This document shows positions 51,451 to 58,940 of a DNA stretch of 64,000 bases, piece by piece. The stretch lies in contig CAZFOY010000005.1 of the NCBI GenBank assembly GCA_964520865.1, forward strand, positions 1 to 64,000, in the 5' to 3' direction. The notes beneath the pieces are model-generated. The model saw nothing but the letters and a program-made list of their open reading frames with translations. It made no database searches and was not told the DNA's origin. This DNA is from CAVQCT01 sp964520865. GTDB lineage: Bacteria; Zixibacteria; MSB-5A5; GN15; FEB-12. Position numbers and translations under genes: made by a program. Position 1 is the first letter of the stretch. Each line of letters begins with the position of its first letter.

Positions 51451-53136
51451 GTGCGAAGTATCGGAAGAAGGACCGGCCGATGCCTGAGCGGGATCATCGT
51501 TCTGGTCATCCTATCAACGACCGTTGTATCGGCGGCAACGCCCGATTTACACGATAAACTCAACGAGTTTCTTAAGGCGGCGCACGAAGTTCAGAATTTC
51601 CAGGGGGCGGTGCTGGTCGCCAAGAAAGGCGTCCCGATACTAAGTGCCGGGTACGGGATGGCCAATATCGAGCTGAATGTCCCGAACACCGATTCAACCG
51701 AATTCCTCATCGGCTCGATAACCAAACAGTTCACCGCCGTGGCGATCATGCAGCTGGTGGAAGCCGGAAAGCTAAAGGTCAGCGATACGATCACGAAATA
51801 TCTACCTGACTATCCGAAAGAAAACGGCGACAAGATAACGATCAAGAACCTTCTCACGCATACTTCGGGTATTCCCAACTACACCGATCTGCCCGATCTG
51901 GATAAACGCAAATTCATTCCCATCACTGTCGACTCGCTGATCGCCACTTTTTCCAGCCGTCCGCTGCAATTCGTGCCGGGCGCCCGATTCAGCTACAGCA
52001 ACTCGAATTTCGCAGTCCTTGGCGCGATAATCGAGAAAGTATCAGGCGAGACATACGCCGACTATCTCAGCAAGCATATATTCGATCCACTTCATTTGAC
52101 TCACACCGGGTACACCGACAACCGCGCCATCCTTCCCAATCGTGCATCAGGTTACTTCGAAGATGACAGCGGTCGGCTGGTCAATGCCGATCGGGTGGAA
52201 ATGAGCTTCCCCTATGCAGCAGGTGCCCTCTATTCCGATGTTGGCGATCTGTCGAAATGGGATCAGGCGCTGTATACCAACAAGCTGCTGTCCAGGAAGT
52301 CGCGCGAGGAAATGTTTACACCGTATCGCGATCACTATGGTTACGCTTTTCTCAACGACACTATCTTCGGGCACCGTCGCATCTGGCACAACGGTGCGAT
52401 CGACGGATTCCACAGTATTATCGCCCGGTTCGTGGACGACTCCCTGTGCATAATCATCCTCAGCAACAATCTCACCGCGCCGGTTGAGATGATCTCGCAA
52501 CAGCTGGCGGCTATTATTTTCAACCAGCCGTACGATGTTCCGGTCGCAAAGAAGCCGATCGATATCGACCCGCGCACATTACAGCAATATGTCGGCGTCT
52601 ATCAAATCGAGCCGGGCTCATACCGGGTGATCACTTCCAGTGCCGCCAAGCTCTATTCTCAGCGAACCGGGGGAAGGCAGCTCTTGCTCGAACCTGAAGC
52701 TGCTGACAAGTTCTATCTCGACTACGACAACTCAACTACTGTCACGTTCCTCCGCAATGACAGCAATCAGGTGTATGCCCAGATCATGCACCAGGGTGGT
52801 GTCGATGATACCGCACAGATGCTCAGCGGCCCGATTGCCGACAGTATCATGGCGGAGAGAACAATCGCGAAGGTCGATCCTAAAATCTACGACGATTATG
52901 TCGGCGAGTACCAGCTTATGCCGGGGTTTATTCTCACGATCACCCGTCGCGGAGACCGGATTTTCGCGCAGGCCACCAATCAGGGAGAGAACGAGATCTT
53001 CCCCAGTTCGGACACCGAGTTCTTCCTGAAGGTTGTCGATGCCCAGATCAAATTCCAGCGTGATTCGACCGGCCAGGTAACCGGGCTGACGCTGTATCAG
53101 GCGGGACAAGTTTTGCCTGCCTCGAAAATAAAGTAG
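51451..53136 (+). CDS. Exported serine hydrolase, class C beta-lactamase / PBP4* fold
   Basis: 561 residues. AGGAGG at 51440-51445 fits the GTG at 51451; the GTG at 51445 overlaps it. Signal peptide with LSGIIVLVILSTTVVSAA. The beta-lactamase domain (about 40-360) has the nucleophile motif S89-x-x-K92 (GSITKQF), the Y-x-N motif YSNSNFAVLG, and HNG (IWHNGAIDGF) in place of KTG. The C-terminal 190 residues hold two DUF3471-like beta domains (LQQYVGVYQ and YDDYVGEYQLMPG). Such periplasmic enzymes act on peptidoglycan peptides, D-amino acid peptides or esters. The substrate cannot be read from sequence. Confidence 0.9.
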   Translation: MRSIGRRTGRCLSGIIVLVILSTTVVSAATPDLHDKLNEFLKAAHEVQNFQGAVLVAKKGVPILSAGYGMANIELNVPNTDSTEFLIGSITKQFTAVAIMQLVEAGKLKVSDTITKYLPDYPKENGDKITIKNLLTHTSGIPNYTDLPDLDKRKFIPITVDSLIATFSSRPLQFVPGARFSYSNSNFAVLGAIIEKVSGETYADYLSKHIFDPLHLTHTGYTDNRAILPNRASGYFEDDSGRLVNADRVEMSFPYAAGALYSDVGDLSKWDQALYTNKLLSRKSREEMFTPYRDHYGYAFLNDTIFGHRRIWHNGAIDGFHSIIARFVDDSLCIIILSNNLTAPVEMISQQLAAIIFNQPYDVPVAKKPIDIDPRTLQQYVGVYQIEPGSYRVITSSAAKLYSQRTGGRQLLLEPEAADKFYLDYDNSTTVTFLRNDSNQVYAQIMHQGGVDDTAQMLSGPIADSIMAERTIAKVDPKIYDDYVGEYQLMPGFILTITRRGDRIFAQATNQGENEIFPSSDTEFFLKVVDAQIKFQRDSTGQVTGLTLYQAGQVLPASKIK

Positions 53137-53163
53137 CAGAAGACCTTTTCCAAAACCAATAAG

Positions 53164-53195
53164 GCCCGCGACGGCAGATTCCCGTTGCGGGCTTT
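53164..53195 (+). terminator. Terminator after the serine hydrolase gene
   Basis: Arms gcccgcgac (53164-53172) and gttgcgggc (53184-53192) with one G-T pair, followed by ttt and further T-rich sequence, 28 nt past the stop. Confidence 0.8.
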
Positions 53196-53218
53196 GTGGT
53201 TTTTGTTACCTTGCAGGT

Positions 53219-53590
53219 ATGTACAACGAAACGGTTCTGGACCATTTCAAGAATCCCCGCAACACGGGAGAAATCGCCGACGCCGACGGTGTCGGGAGCA
53301 TGGGAAATCCGAATTGCGGCGATGTTATGAAGGTCTATATAAAAGTGGTCGACGGTCACCTGGCGGAGGTTAAATACAAGACGTTCGGCTGCGCGGCGGC
53401 GATTGCAACCAGCTCAATAGCATCGGAGATGGTTCAAGGCAAAACGCTCGAAGAAGCTGCGAAGTTGACGCGTGAAGAAGTTGCCGAAGCCTTGAACGGA
53501 CTACCTCCGGAAAAGATGGCCTGCTCGAATCTGGCTCCCGATGCGATCCGTGCCGCTATCGAAGACTATCGTGCGAAGAAGCTTTCTTAG
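53219..53590 (+). CDS. iscU: Iron-sulfur cluster scaffold IscU
   Basis: 123 residues. The three cluster cysteines are C33 (NPNCGD), C58 (FGCAAA) and C102 (MACSNL), with the Asp (D35) next to the first; N-terminus MYNETVLDHFKNPRNTG is typical of the IscU/NifU family. It assembles 2Fe-2S and 4Fe-4S clusters. No IscS, IscR or HscBA gene is adjacent; it follows a terminator and stands alone, so the sulfur donor must be encoded elsewhere. Confidence 0.93.
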   Translation: MYNETVLDHFKNPRNTGEIADADGVGSMGNPNCGDVMKVYIKVVDGHLAEVKYKTFGCAAAIATSSIASEMVQGKTLEEAAKLTREEVAEALNGLPPEKMACSNLAPDAIRAAIEDYRAKKLS

Positions 53591-53614
53591 CCTGAACGCC
53601 CATCCTCAAGCCTC

Positions 53615-54397
53615 CTAAATCAACTCGAACAACGATTCCTCGAATTCATACACCGGCTCGAAACCGAGCTTCTCGTAGGATCGAAGAGCCGGCAGGTTGT
53701 CGTTCTTGACGTTGAGGCAGATTGTCCGGCTGCCGGGATCCAGATCGGCGATCAGTTTCGACGTTACCAACGTTCCCAGTCCGCGGCCGCGCACGTCCGG
53801 ATCGGTGGCGATACTTCCCAGCACAGCCATCTTGTGTTCGTCGGAATTCACGTGGATTCCCGCCACCGATAGGAGCCTCCCCCCTTCTTCGTATCCGAAG
53901 TACTTCCCCGTTTCCAGCATTCGCGGCGTAAAATAGCACTCAGGATAAGCGCGGTGATAGAGTTGTCGAACTCTGTGTACATCGGACGGTTTCAATCTGC
54001 GGACCCGTTCGTCGTCGGGCTGTAAATTGAAACTGCCGAGCTTCATACGCAGAAGTGTTCCGAAACTGCTTTCTCGGTACTGCTTTTGAAGTTGGGAGCG
54101 GGATTCTGTGCGAAAATGACAGAAGAATCTTGCCGGTAGGAGATCCATCAGACTGTCAAGAAAAGGGGCGAAACGTTCGGTCAGTCCCAGAGCAAGCACC
54201 ACCGGCGTGTCACCTCCGGAGTAGATAAGTACAACTTCAAGAACATGCGCTCGTTCTTCGTAGTCGACCGCCCACTGACAATGTTCGAAAAAGAAGTCGT
54301 CAAGATCACCAATATGATAGGCGAACAGGACTGGGTCTTTCTCAAAATGTTCGAGGAGTCGCTTCTTGTCGGTTGAGAATATAAGCATCGCGATCAC
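53615..54397 (-). CDS. GNAT family N-acetyltransferase
   Basis: 260 residues; GTG at 54397, or an ATG at 54388. The C-terminal half (about 130-260) has the GNAT acetyl-CoA loop ATDPDVRGRGLGTLVTSKL, preceded by MAVLGSI and followed by CLNVKNDNLPALRSYEKLGF. The N-terminal half (YHIGDLDDFFFEHCQW) is an additional GNAT-like or partner domain, giving a tandem layout seen in DUF-type acetyltransferases. Substrate unknown. Same strand and 24 nt from the adenosine-kinase gene. Confidence 0.88.
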   Translation of the reverse strand: MIAMLIFSTDKKRLLEHFEKDPVLFAYHIGDLDDFFFEHCQWAVDYEERAHVLEVVLIYSGGDTPVVLALGLTERFAPFLDSLMDLLPARFFCHFRTESRSQLQKQYRESSFGTLLRMKLGSFNLQPDDERVRRLKPSDVHRVRQLYHRAYPECYFTPRMLETGKYFGYEEGGRLLSVAGIHVNSDEHKMAVLGSIATDPDVRGRGLGTLVTSKLIADLDPGSRTICLNVKNDNLPALRSYEKLGFEPVYEFEESLFELI

Positions 54398-54421
54398 ATG
54401 CAGCGGACATAATCGGTTCTA

Positions 54422-54913
54422 CTATCTCTTGTAACCGATCTTCCGGAGAAACGCCTGTCGATCTTTCTTGTCATCCTCTCCCTCGACTGCAAGCGGAGTC
54501 TCCCCGTCGATCACACCAAGAACGCCGCGGCCGAGATCGGTTTGTCCCACTACCACCTCAAGCGGATTCGCCGTAGCACAGAAGATGTGGCAGACTTCAT
54601 CGACTTGCTTCACGCGGTTGAGCACATTGATCGGAAAGCCGTCGGTCATGTAAATGAAGAACGTATGTCCGCAGGCGACATCGAACGCTGCCTGCGACGC
54701 CAGTTCTTCCATCTTCGGATCGTTGCCGTCGTGGCGGATCAGTCTCTTTTGCGAGGCCTCGCAGAAAGCGATACCGAACTTGAGCGATGTCGACGAGGTT
54801 ACCAGGGCTTCGTACAGATCCTCAACCGTCTTGATGAAATGCGATTGCCCGAATATGATGTTGCACCCTTCGGGTATGTCAATCTTCACGACTTTCGTTC
54901 GGAAATTAGTCAT
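54422..54913 (-). CDS. Adenosine-specific kinase family protein (DUF355)
   Basis: 163 residues, full family length. Conserved segments IPEGCNIIFGQSHFIKT, LKFGIAFCEASQKRLIRHDG, ACGHTFFIYM, FPINVLNRVK, ANPLEVVVGQTDLGRGVLGV and GVIDG. Known structural homologues bind adenosine and ATP, hence the name. The gene begins inside the end of the upstream LolA-like gene (8-nt overlap), implying coupling, although a functional link is not obvious. Confidence 0.88.
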   Translation of the reverse strand: MTNFRTKVVKIDIPEGCNIIFGQSHFIKTVEDLYEALVTSSTSLKFGIAFCEASQKRLIRHDGNDPKMEELASQAAFDVACGHTFFIYMTDGFPINVLNRVKQVDEVCHIFCATANPLEVVVGQTDLGRGVLGVIDGETPLAVEGEDDKKDRQAFLRKIGYKR

Positions 54914-55721
54914 TGCTATTCTCCTTGAACAAATCGTCCGAAAGGCCGCTGTTCACCACCGGATTTCGATAGTACTCCGTCCCTGAAAGAGAGACGCCGA
55001 TCAGGAACATTGCCTTGGCCGACAGCTCAATGTCGAACTGTCTCGGAAACCAATATCCATCGTCGGTCGGTCCGTACATGATCGTCATCCGTAGTTCGTT
55101 CATTTTGAACATCGCCTTGCGGACAAGTTTAGCCGGCGAGAAATCGACTTCAACCAGGTGAAACGACTCGGCATCGATATAGTAATCGCCGTTGATGTAT
55201 TGTTCGTCTTCTTCCTTTGCTTCCACACGGAAGTGATAGCAGGTATAGTTTCCGATCTGCTGATTAGCCACTCCCTTGTAAGTAATCGTGTAGTGGACGC
55301 GTTCGTCGGGATAAAACGGCTTCAGCATGTCGTACGAGATGTCCTTCGCCTTGCGGCTTATCCGTTTCTCCTGTCGGCTGGCCGCTTCCTTCTCCAGCTT
55401 GTCTTCACTCTGGAGTTCACCGTTCTTGTAGTAGGTCAGATATTTCTCTTTGAACAGTGCGGTGTCGTCTTCGTACTTGACGAAGATCTTCTTGAGGAAC
55501 CGGACCTTCTGCTTCAGTTCTCCGTTATCGTTTCTGTCCCCTTCGATATACTCAGCGTCGAAAGTAACATCATGCACTTCCGATCTCTGTTTGCGATCGA
55601 CAGAGAGGATGCGATCTATCAGCGCCTCCGGGTCGATTCCCTGATCGTCCTGGGCTCGAACAATCTGCCGACCGGTTCCGACCAGCAGAATGAATGCAAT
55701 CAGCAGATACATTCGCTTCAT
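54906..55721 (-). CDS. LolA-like outer-membrane lipoprotein-sorting domain protein
   Basis: 271 residues from the ATG at 55721 (MKRMYLLIAFILLVGTG, signal peptide ending VRA-Q); a longer frame reaching 55799 would overlap the neighbouring gene and is rejected. The LolA/LppX-like half-barrel is suggested by the strands VTFDAEYIEG, KVRFLKKIFVKYEDD, YYIDAESFHLVEVDFS and MTIMYGPTDDGYWFPRQFDI. It contains a basic, Lys/Arg-rich segment (about 100-125). Probably periplasmic, binding lipid or lipoprotein. 22 nt from the HEAT-cyclophilin gene. Confidence 0.75.
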   Translation of the reverse strand: MKRMYLLIAFILLVGTGRQIVRAQDDQGIDPEALIDRILSVDRKQRSEVHDVTFDAEYIEGDRNDNGELKQKVRFLKKIFVKYEDDTALFKEKYLTYYKNGELQSEDKLEKEAASRQEKRISRKAKDISYDMLKPFYPDERVHYTITYKGVANQQIGNYTCYHFRVEAKEEDEQYINGDYYIDAESFHLVEVDFSPAKLVRKAMFKMNELRMTIMYGPTDDGYWFPRQFDIELSAKAMFLIGVSLSGTEYYRNPVVNSGLSDDLFKENSND

Positions 55722-55743
55722 TATCCGGATACTTCCTCTCAGT

Positions 55744-57729
55744 CTATTTGATGATGACATCGCGAATCGTGTCGCCCGGGAGAATGCTCTCCGCGACATC
55801 CATGCCGGATATTACCTGTCCAAAGACGGTATAGCGGCCGACAAGATGCGGCTGGGGCGACAGGGTGATGAAGAATTGAGATCCACCGGTGTCTTTACCC
55901 GAGGTAGCGATTCCGACGGTACCTCTTTCGTACGGGAGGCTCGAATATTCGTCCCGAATAAAATAGCCGGGGCCTCCCCAACCGGTGCCAAGGGGATCTC
56001 CCCCCTGAATGACGAAATTGGAGATGACACGGTGAAAGATGAGCCCGTTGTAGAAGCCCTTGGTGGCAAGGTGAATGAAATTCAACACGGTCAGCGGGGC
56101 AGTTTCGAAATACAATTCCATCTCGATATTACCTTTGTTGGTGGTAATCATCGCGCTCGGATTGGTCTTATAATCGCGAATCCCCTTTTCGATAGTCGAA
56201 ACACTCAACTTCGTCTCCGCCGGCGGGACCTGCTTGAAGCGATTTTCTCCGAGAAGCTGCTTGTATTCGTTGGCCGCGTCCAGCCGGACGACATAGGCCG
56301 GGTCGAGGATTCCCTTGATCAACAGCTCGCGCGCCGCGGTGTCTTCCTTGTTTTCTTCGATAAACGGCACCGATGCTTCGACGAGCGATCGACGCACGTC
56401 CACTTCGGTCTTCTCTCCTGCCGCCATCATGTCATTCATTTTGGGAAGATACGACTGGAGTTTCCCGGTACTGATCTTGTCGATAGCGAGCGATTGTAGG
56501 ACGAAGTTGCTGTCAGTCAGCGCCTTGTCGATGTAAAACGTCATGTTCTGTGCATCGAGCGTCGTCAGCGCATCGAACGCCGCCGCCCTCACGGAAGGAT
56601 CGGGATCGTTGAACAGGACGCCGAGCCGCGAGGTCACGGTCGGATTGCCGACAATACCATACGCTTCGGCGCAGGCTGCTTTGACGGCCGGGCTGTGGAA
56701 CAGGGCCAGAGAATCGATCAGGCTGATCGCTCGATCTCCCTGAACGGTAGCGAGATATTTTATGACGCTGCACACCGTATTGTCCGATGGATTGTCTTCG
56801 AGCAACTCCTCGGCTCTGGGGACGCCGTCCGGGTTCTTCTGACGAATCAGGGCGCTCAGCAGGTCCATCCGGAGCAACTCATCGTTTTCATTCTCAAGTT
56901 TTCTGACGAGACGGTTTCTGGCGTCCGGATCGGATTTGCGCGCAAGTTCTCGTATCGCCTGTGCGACCACTCCCTTGTCCCCGTCGTTCAGTGCAATGGT
57001 GAGGTACCGGATCGACTCATGACCATCGGACAAGCCGATACCGTGAACGGCGAGCGACCGAATCCAGGGATCACTGTCGGCGAGGTGGTCGGCGTAGATT
57101 TCAGTCGCGTTCTTCACGCCGAGCCTCGAGAGCGCATACACGGCAGCTTGCTCCACCTCCTCGTCTTTCTCGTCTGAGAGGAAATCCATCAGGGCCGGTC
57201 CGCTGTCTTTCGCGCCGGCCTTTGCCAGTGCATAGCAGGCCGCCTCGCGAACTTCGGGCGACGGATGCGTGAGATAGCCGGTGAGTTGACTGATGACGTC
57301 GGTCATACTGCTGTCCATCAGCCATCCGGCCGCCTGTACCGCCCGTGCGCCGACCCGGGCCGGATAATCGTAGGCATCATCGAGCAGCATCCGCGCATAT
57401 TCCTTCTCGCCGGTCAGACCGAGTCCGGTGACAGCTGCGGCCGCCACATCCATATCATCCGAGTTCACCAGGTCATAGAGCAGCTTACCGGAACCGGGAG
57501 TGCCGATCCGGCCGATCGCCAGGGCCGCTCGCGCTCTTACCTGCGGAACGGTATCTTTGAGATATTCCTGCAACCGCGCGTCGAACTCTCTCCGATCCTC
57601 CAGATGGGTAATCTCAGCCGCCTTTTCCGCGAATCCCTTCACGTGAAAGCGATCGTACAGGAAATAGGCTGCAGCCGCCAGCACGAGCAGCAGGAGGAGG
57701 GTTGCGATTCTCTTGACTATAGACTTCAT
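55744..57729 (-). CDS. Membrane-anchored HEAT-repeat / cyclophilin fusion
   Basis: 661 residues. One N-terminal transmembrane anchor (about 9-26), then about 12 HEAT-type helical repeats (about 55-480, for example VRARAALAIGRIGTPGSG and VREAACYALAKAGAKD), and a C-terminal cyclophilin peptidyl-prolyl isomerase domain (about 500-655) with IFHRVISNFVIQGGDP, GTVGIATSGKDTGGSQFFI and HLVGRYTVFGQV. All key cyclophilin residues visible to me are present. The periplasm is the probable site, given the anchor. It could be a chaperone platform for envelope or exported proteins, such as those encoded at 1-19 kb, but no direct link is shown. First gene after a terminator. Confidence 0.92.
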   Translation of the reverse strand: MKSIVKRIATLLLLLVLAAAAYFLYDRFHVKGFAEKAAEITHLEDRREFDARLQEYLKDTVPQVRARAALAIGRIGTPGSGKLLYDLVNSDDMDVAAAAVTGLGLTGEKEYARMLLDDAYDYPARVGARAVQAAGWLMDSSMTDVISQLTGYLTHPSPEVREAACYALAKAGAKDSGPALMDFLSDEKDEEVEQAAVYALSRLGVKNATEIYADHLADSDPWIRSLAVHGIGLSDGHESIRYLTIALNDGDKGVVAQAIRELARKSDPDARNRLVRKLENENDELLRMDLLSALIRQKNPDGVPRAEELLEDNPSDNTVCSVIKYLATVQGDRAISLIDSLALFHSPAVKAACAEAYGIVGNPTVTSRLGVLFNDPDPSVRAAAFDALTTLDAQNMTFYIDKALTDSNFVLQSLAIDKISTGKLQSYLPKMNDMMAAGEKTEVDVRRSLVEASVPFIEENKEDTAARELLIKGILDPAYVVRLDAANEYKQLLGENRFKQVPPAETKLSVSTIEKGIRDYKTNPSAMITTNKGNIEMELYFETAPLTVLNFIHLATKGFYNGLIFHRVISNFVIQGGDPLGTGWGGPGYFIRDEYSSLPYERGTVGIATSGKDTGGSQFFITLSPQPHLVGRYTVFGQVISGMDVAESILPGDTIRDVIIK

Positions 57730-57808
57730 ATGCGCCTCAAATCTATGCTACATATACAGAAGCGTCAACATTTAATCTGGCCCGCGAAGAGTAGGAAAAC
57801 CCAATCAA

Positions 57809-57835
57809 AAACCCCTGACCATCGATCAGGGGTTT
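57809..57835 (-). terminator. Terminator of the receptor/HmuY operon
   Basis: Arms aaacccctga (57809-57818) and tcaggggttt (57826-57835), 10 bp, 7-nt loop; on the minus strand it runs into TTTTTGATT. About 27 nt past the HmuY-like stop. Confidence 0.88.
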
Positions 57836-57861
57836 GCAGAAAACCGTACTGTTCAACCGGT

Positions 57862-58929
57862 TTACAGCTTGGACCAGACGAAAGTATAATGACCGCTGGT
57901 GGGAACGCCGCCGATATTGGCATAGTAACTGTCTATCCGAACTTTATATACCGCTCCGGCCGTGCGCACGAGATAGACGTGTGCTTTCGAGGTCAACTGG
58001 TGGCTCGTGCTGTTGTAATTGTACCAATCGGTAAGAGCGGAACCCGGAATGTCGGGGAACATTGGCGCCCCAACCGGTTGAGAGGTGAAGCCGTTTATGT
58101 CTCGGGGGTCGCTCAGGGTGGTATAGGCCTGGAATGCTTCGCATCCTCCGGAACCGTTCGGACCGCTATTCTGCATCACGTTGTAGTTGCTGAAACCAAG
58201 ATCCCAGTCAAGAGAACTTCTCGGGTCCGATGGGTTGACTTGTGTTCCTGTCGAAAAGTCAAAGTAACCGGTTCCGGTCCCGGCGACAACCTGTGAATGC
58301 AGTACCGGCCCGGGGAGGCTGAGTGATCCGGCCGTGTCCTGATAATAGTATGTAAGATAAACTGTTCCCATGTCCGGCGGCATAGTAGCCCCGACCAAAG
58401 AATCGATCTGGAATTTGACGTAGTGTTGTCCCGTAGCATCCTTCATCGAATAGACATCGCGAGTTATTTCAACTGTATGATTGGTCATGTTGTACGTGTA
58501 CCAGTTGCTGATGAAGTAGTCGATAAAGTCGGAGGTCCAATTGGCTCCCAGCGTGTCGCCGATGCCGACGGAGTCAAAATTCATGACTCCCAGATCCGCC
58601 CCTTCGACATCCCCGTTGTTCACAGTCGATGTTCCTCCGTTCAGCTTGATTACTTCCCGCTTGAATGCGATATCCCAGATATCGGCAGCCGGTTTCGGCG
58701 TTCCGTTGGATACGGTGTCGTGTGCCCCAAACGAGAAATAGGCAAAATTGTTGTAGTCCGAGGCGTCGATAACGGTAGTCCAATAGCCTCCGGTAGAGTC
58801 CCAGGTCGAGGTAGCAGTACTGGAATGAGTCGGTCCGCCGGAACTGACCGGATTGTTGTTGCTACTGCCACAACCGATCATTCCAAATGCGAACAGCATT
58901 AGAATCGAGAACGTAAGTAAGAGCTTCAT
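57862..58929 (-). CDS. HmuY-like haem-binding lipoprotein, duplicated domain
   Basis: 355 residues. Lipobox MIGC gives C20 as the lipidated residue. Two HmuY-type beta domains are visible: about 42-195 (WDIAFKREVIKLNGGTS, then YVKFQIDSLVG) and about 215-355 (LDWDLGFSNYNVMQNSG, then AHVYLVRTAGAVYKVRIDSY and HYTFVWSKL). HmuY of Porphyromonas has one such domain and captures haem at the cell surface for the receptor HmuR. Here the receptor gene lies 11 nt upstream, so haem uptake is the best guess. The duplication is unusual, and the haem-coordinating residues cannot be assigned by eye. Confidence 0.82.
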   Translation of the reverse strand: MKLLLTFSILMLFAFGMIGCGSSNNNPVSSGGPTHSSTATSTWDSTGGYWTTVIDASDYNNFAYFSFGAHDTVSNGTPKPAADIWDIAFKREVIKLNGGTSTVNNGDVEGADLGVMNFDSVGIGDTLGANWTSDFIDYFISNWYTYNMTNHTVEITRDVYSMKDATGQHYVKFQIDSLVGATMPPDMGTVYLTYYYQDTAGSLSLPGPVLHSQVVAGTGTGYFDFSTGTQVNPSDPRSSLDWDLGFSNYNVMQNSGPNGSGGCEAFQAYTTLSDPRDINGFTSQPVGAPMFPDIPGSALTDWYNYNSTSHQLTSKAHVYLVRTAGAVYKVRIDSYYANIGGVPTSGHYTFVWSKL

Positions 58930-58940
58930 ATGAGTCTCCT

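Noticed and set aside
57638..57647. TTCACGTGAA core resembling parS
   Set aside because: Only about 11 of 16 consensus positions match, and it lies inside the HEAT-cyclophilin gene far from the origin region.
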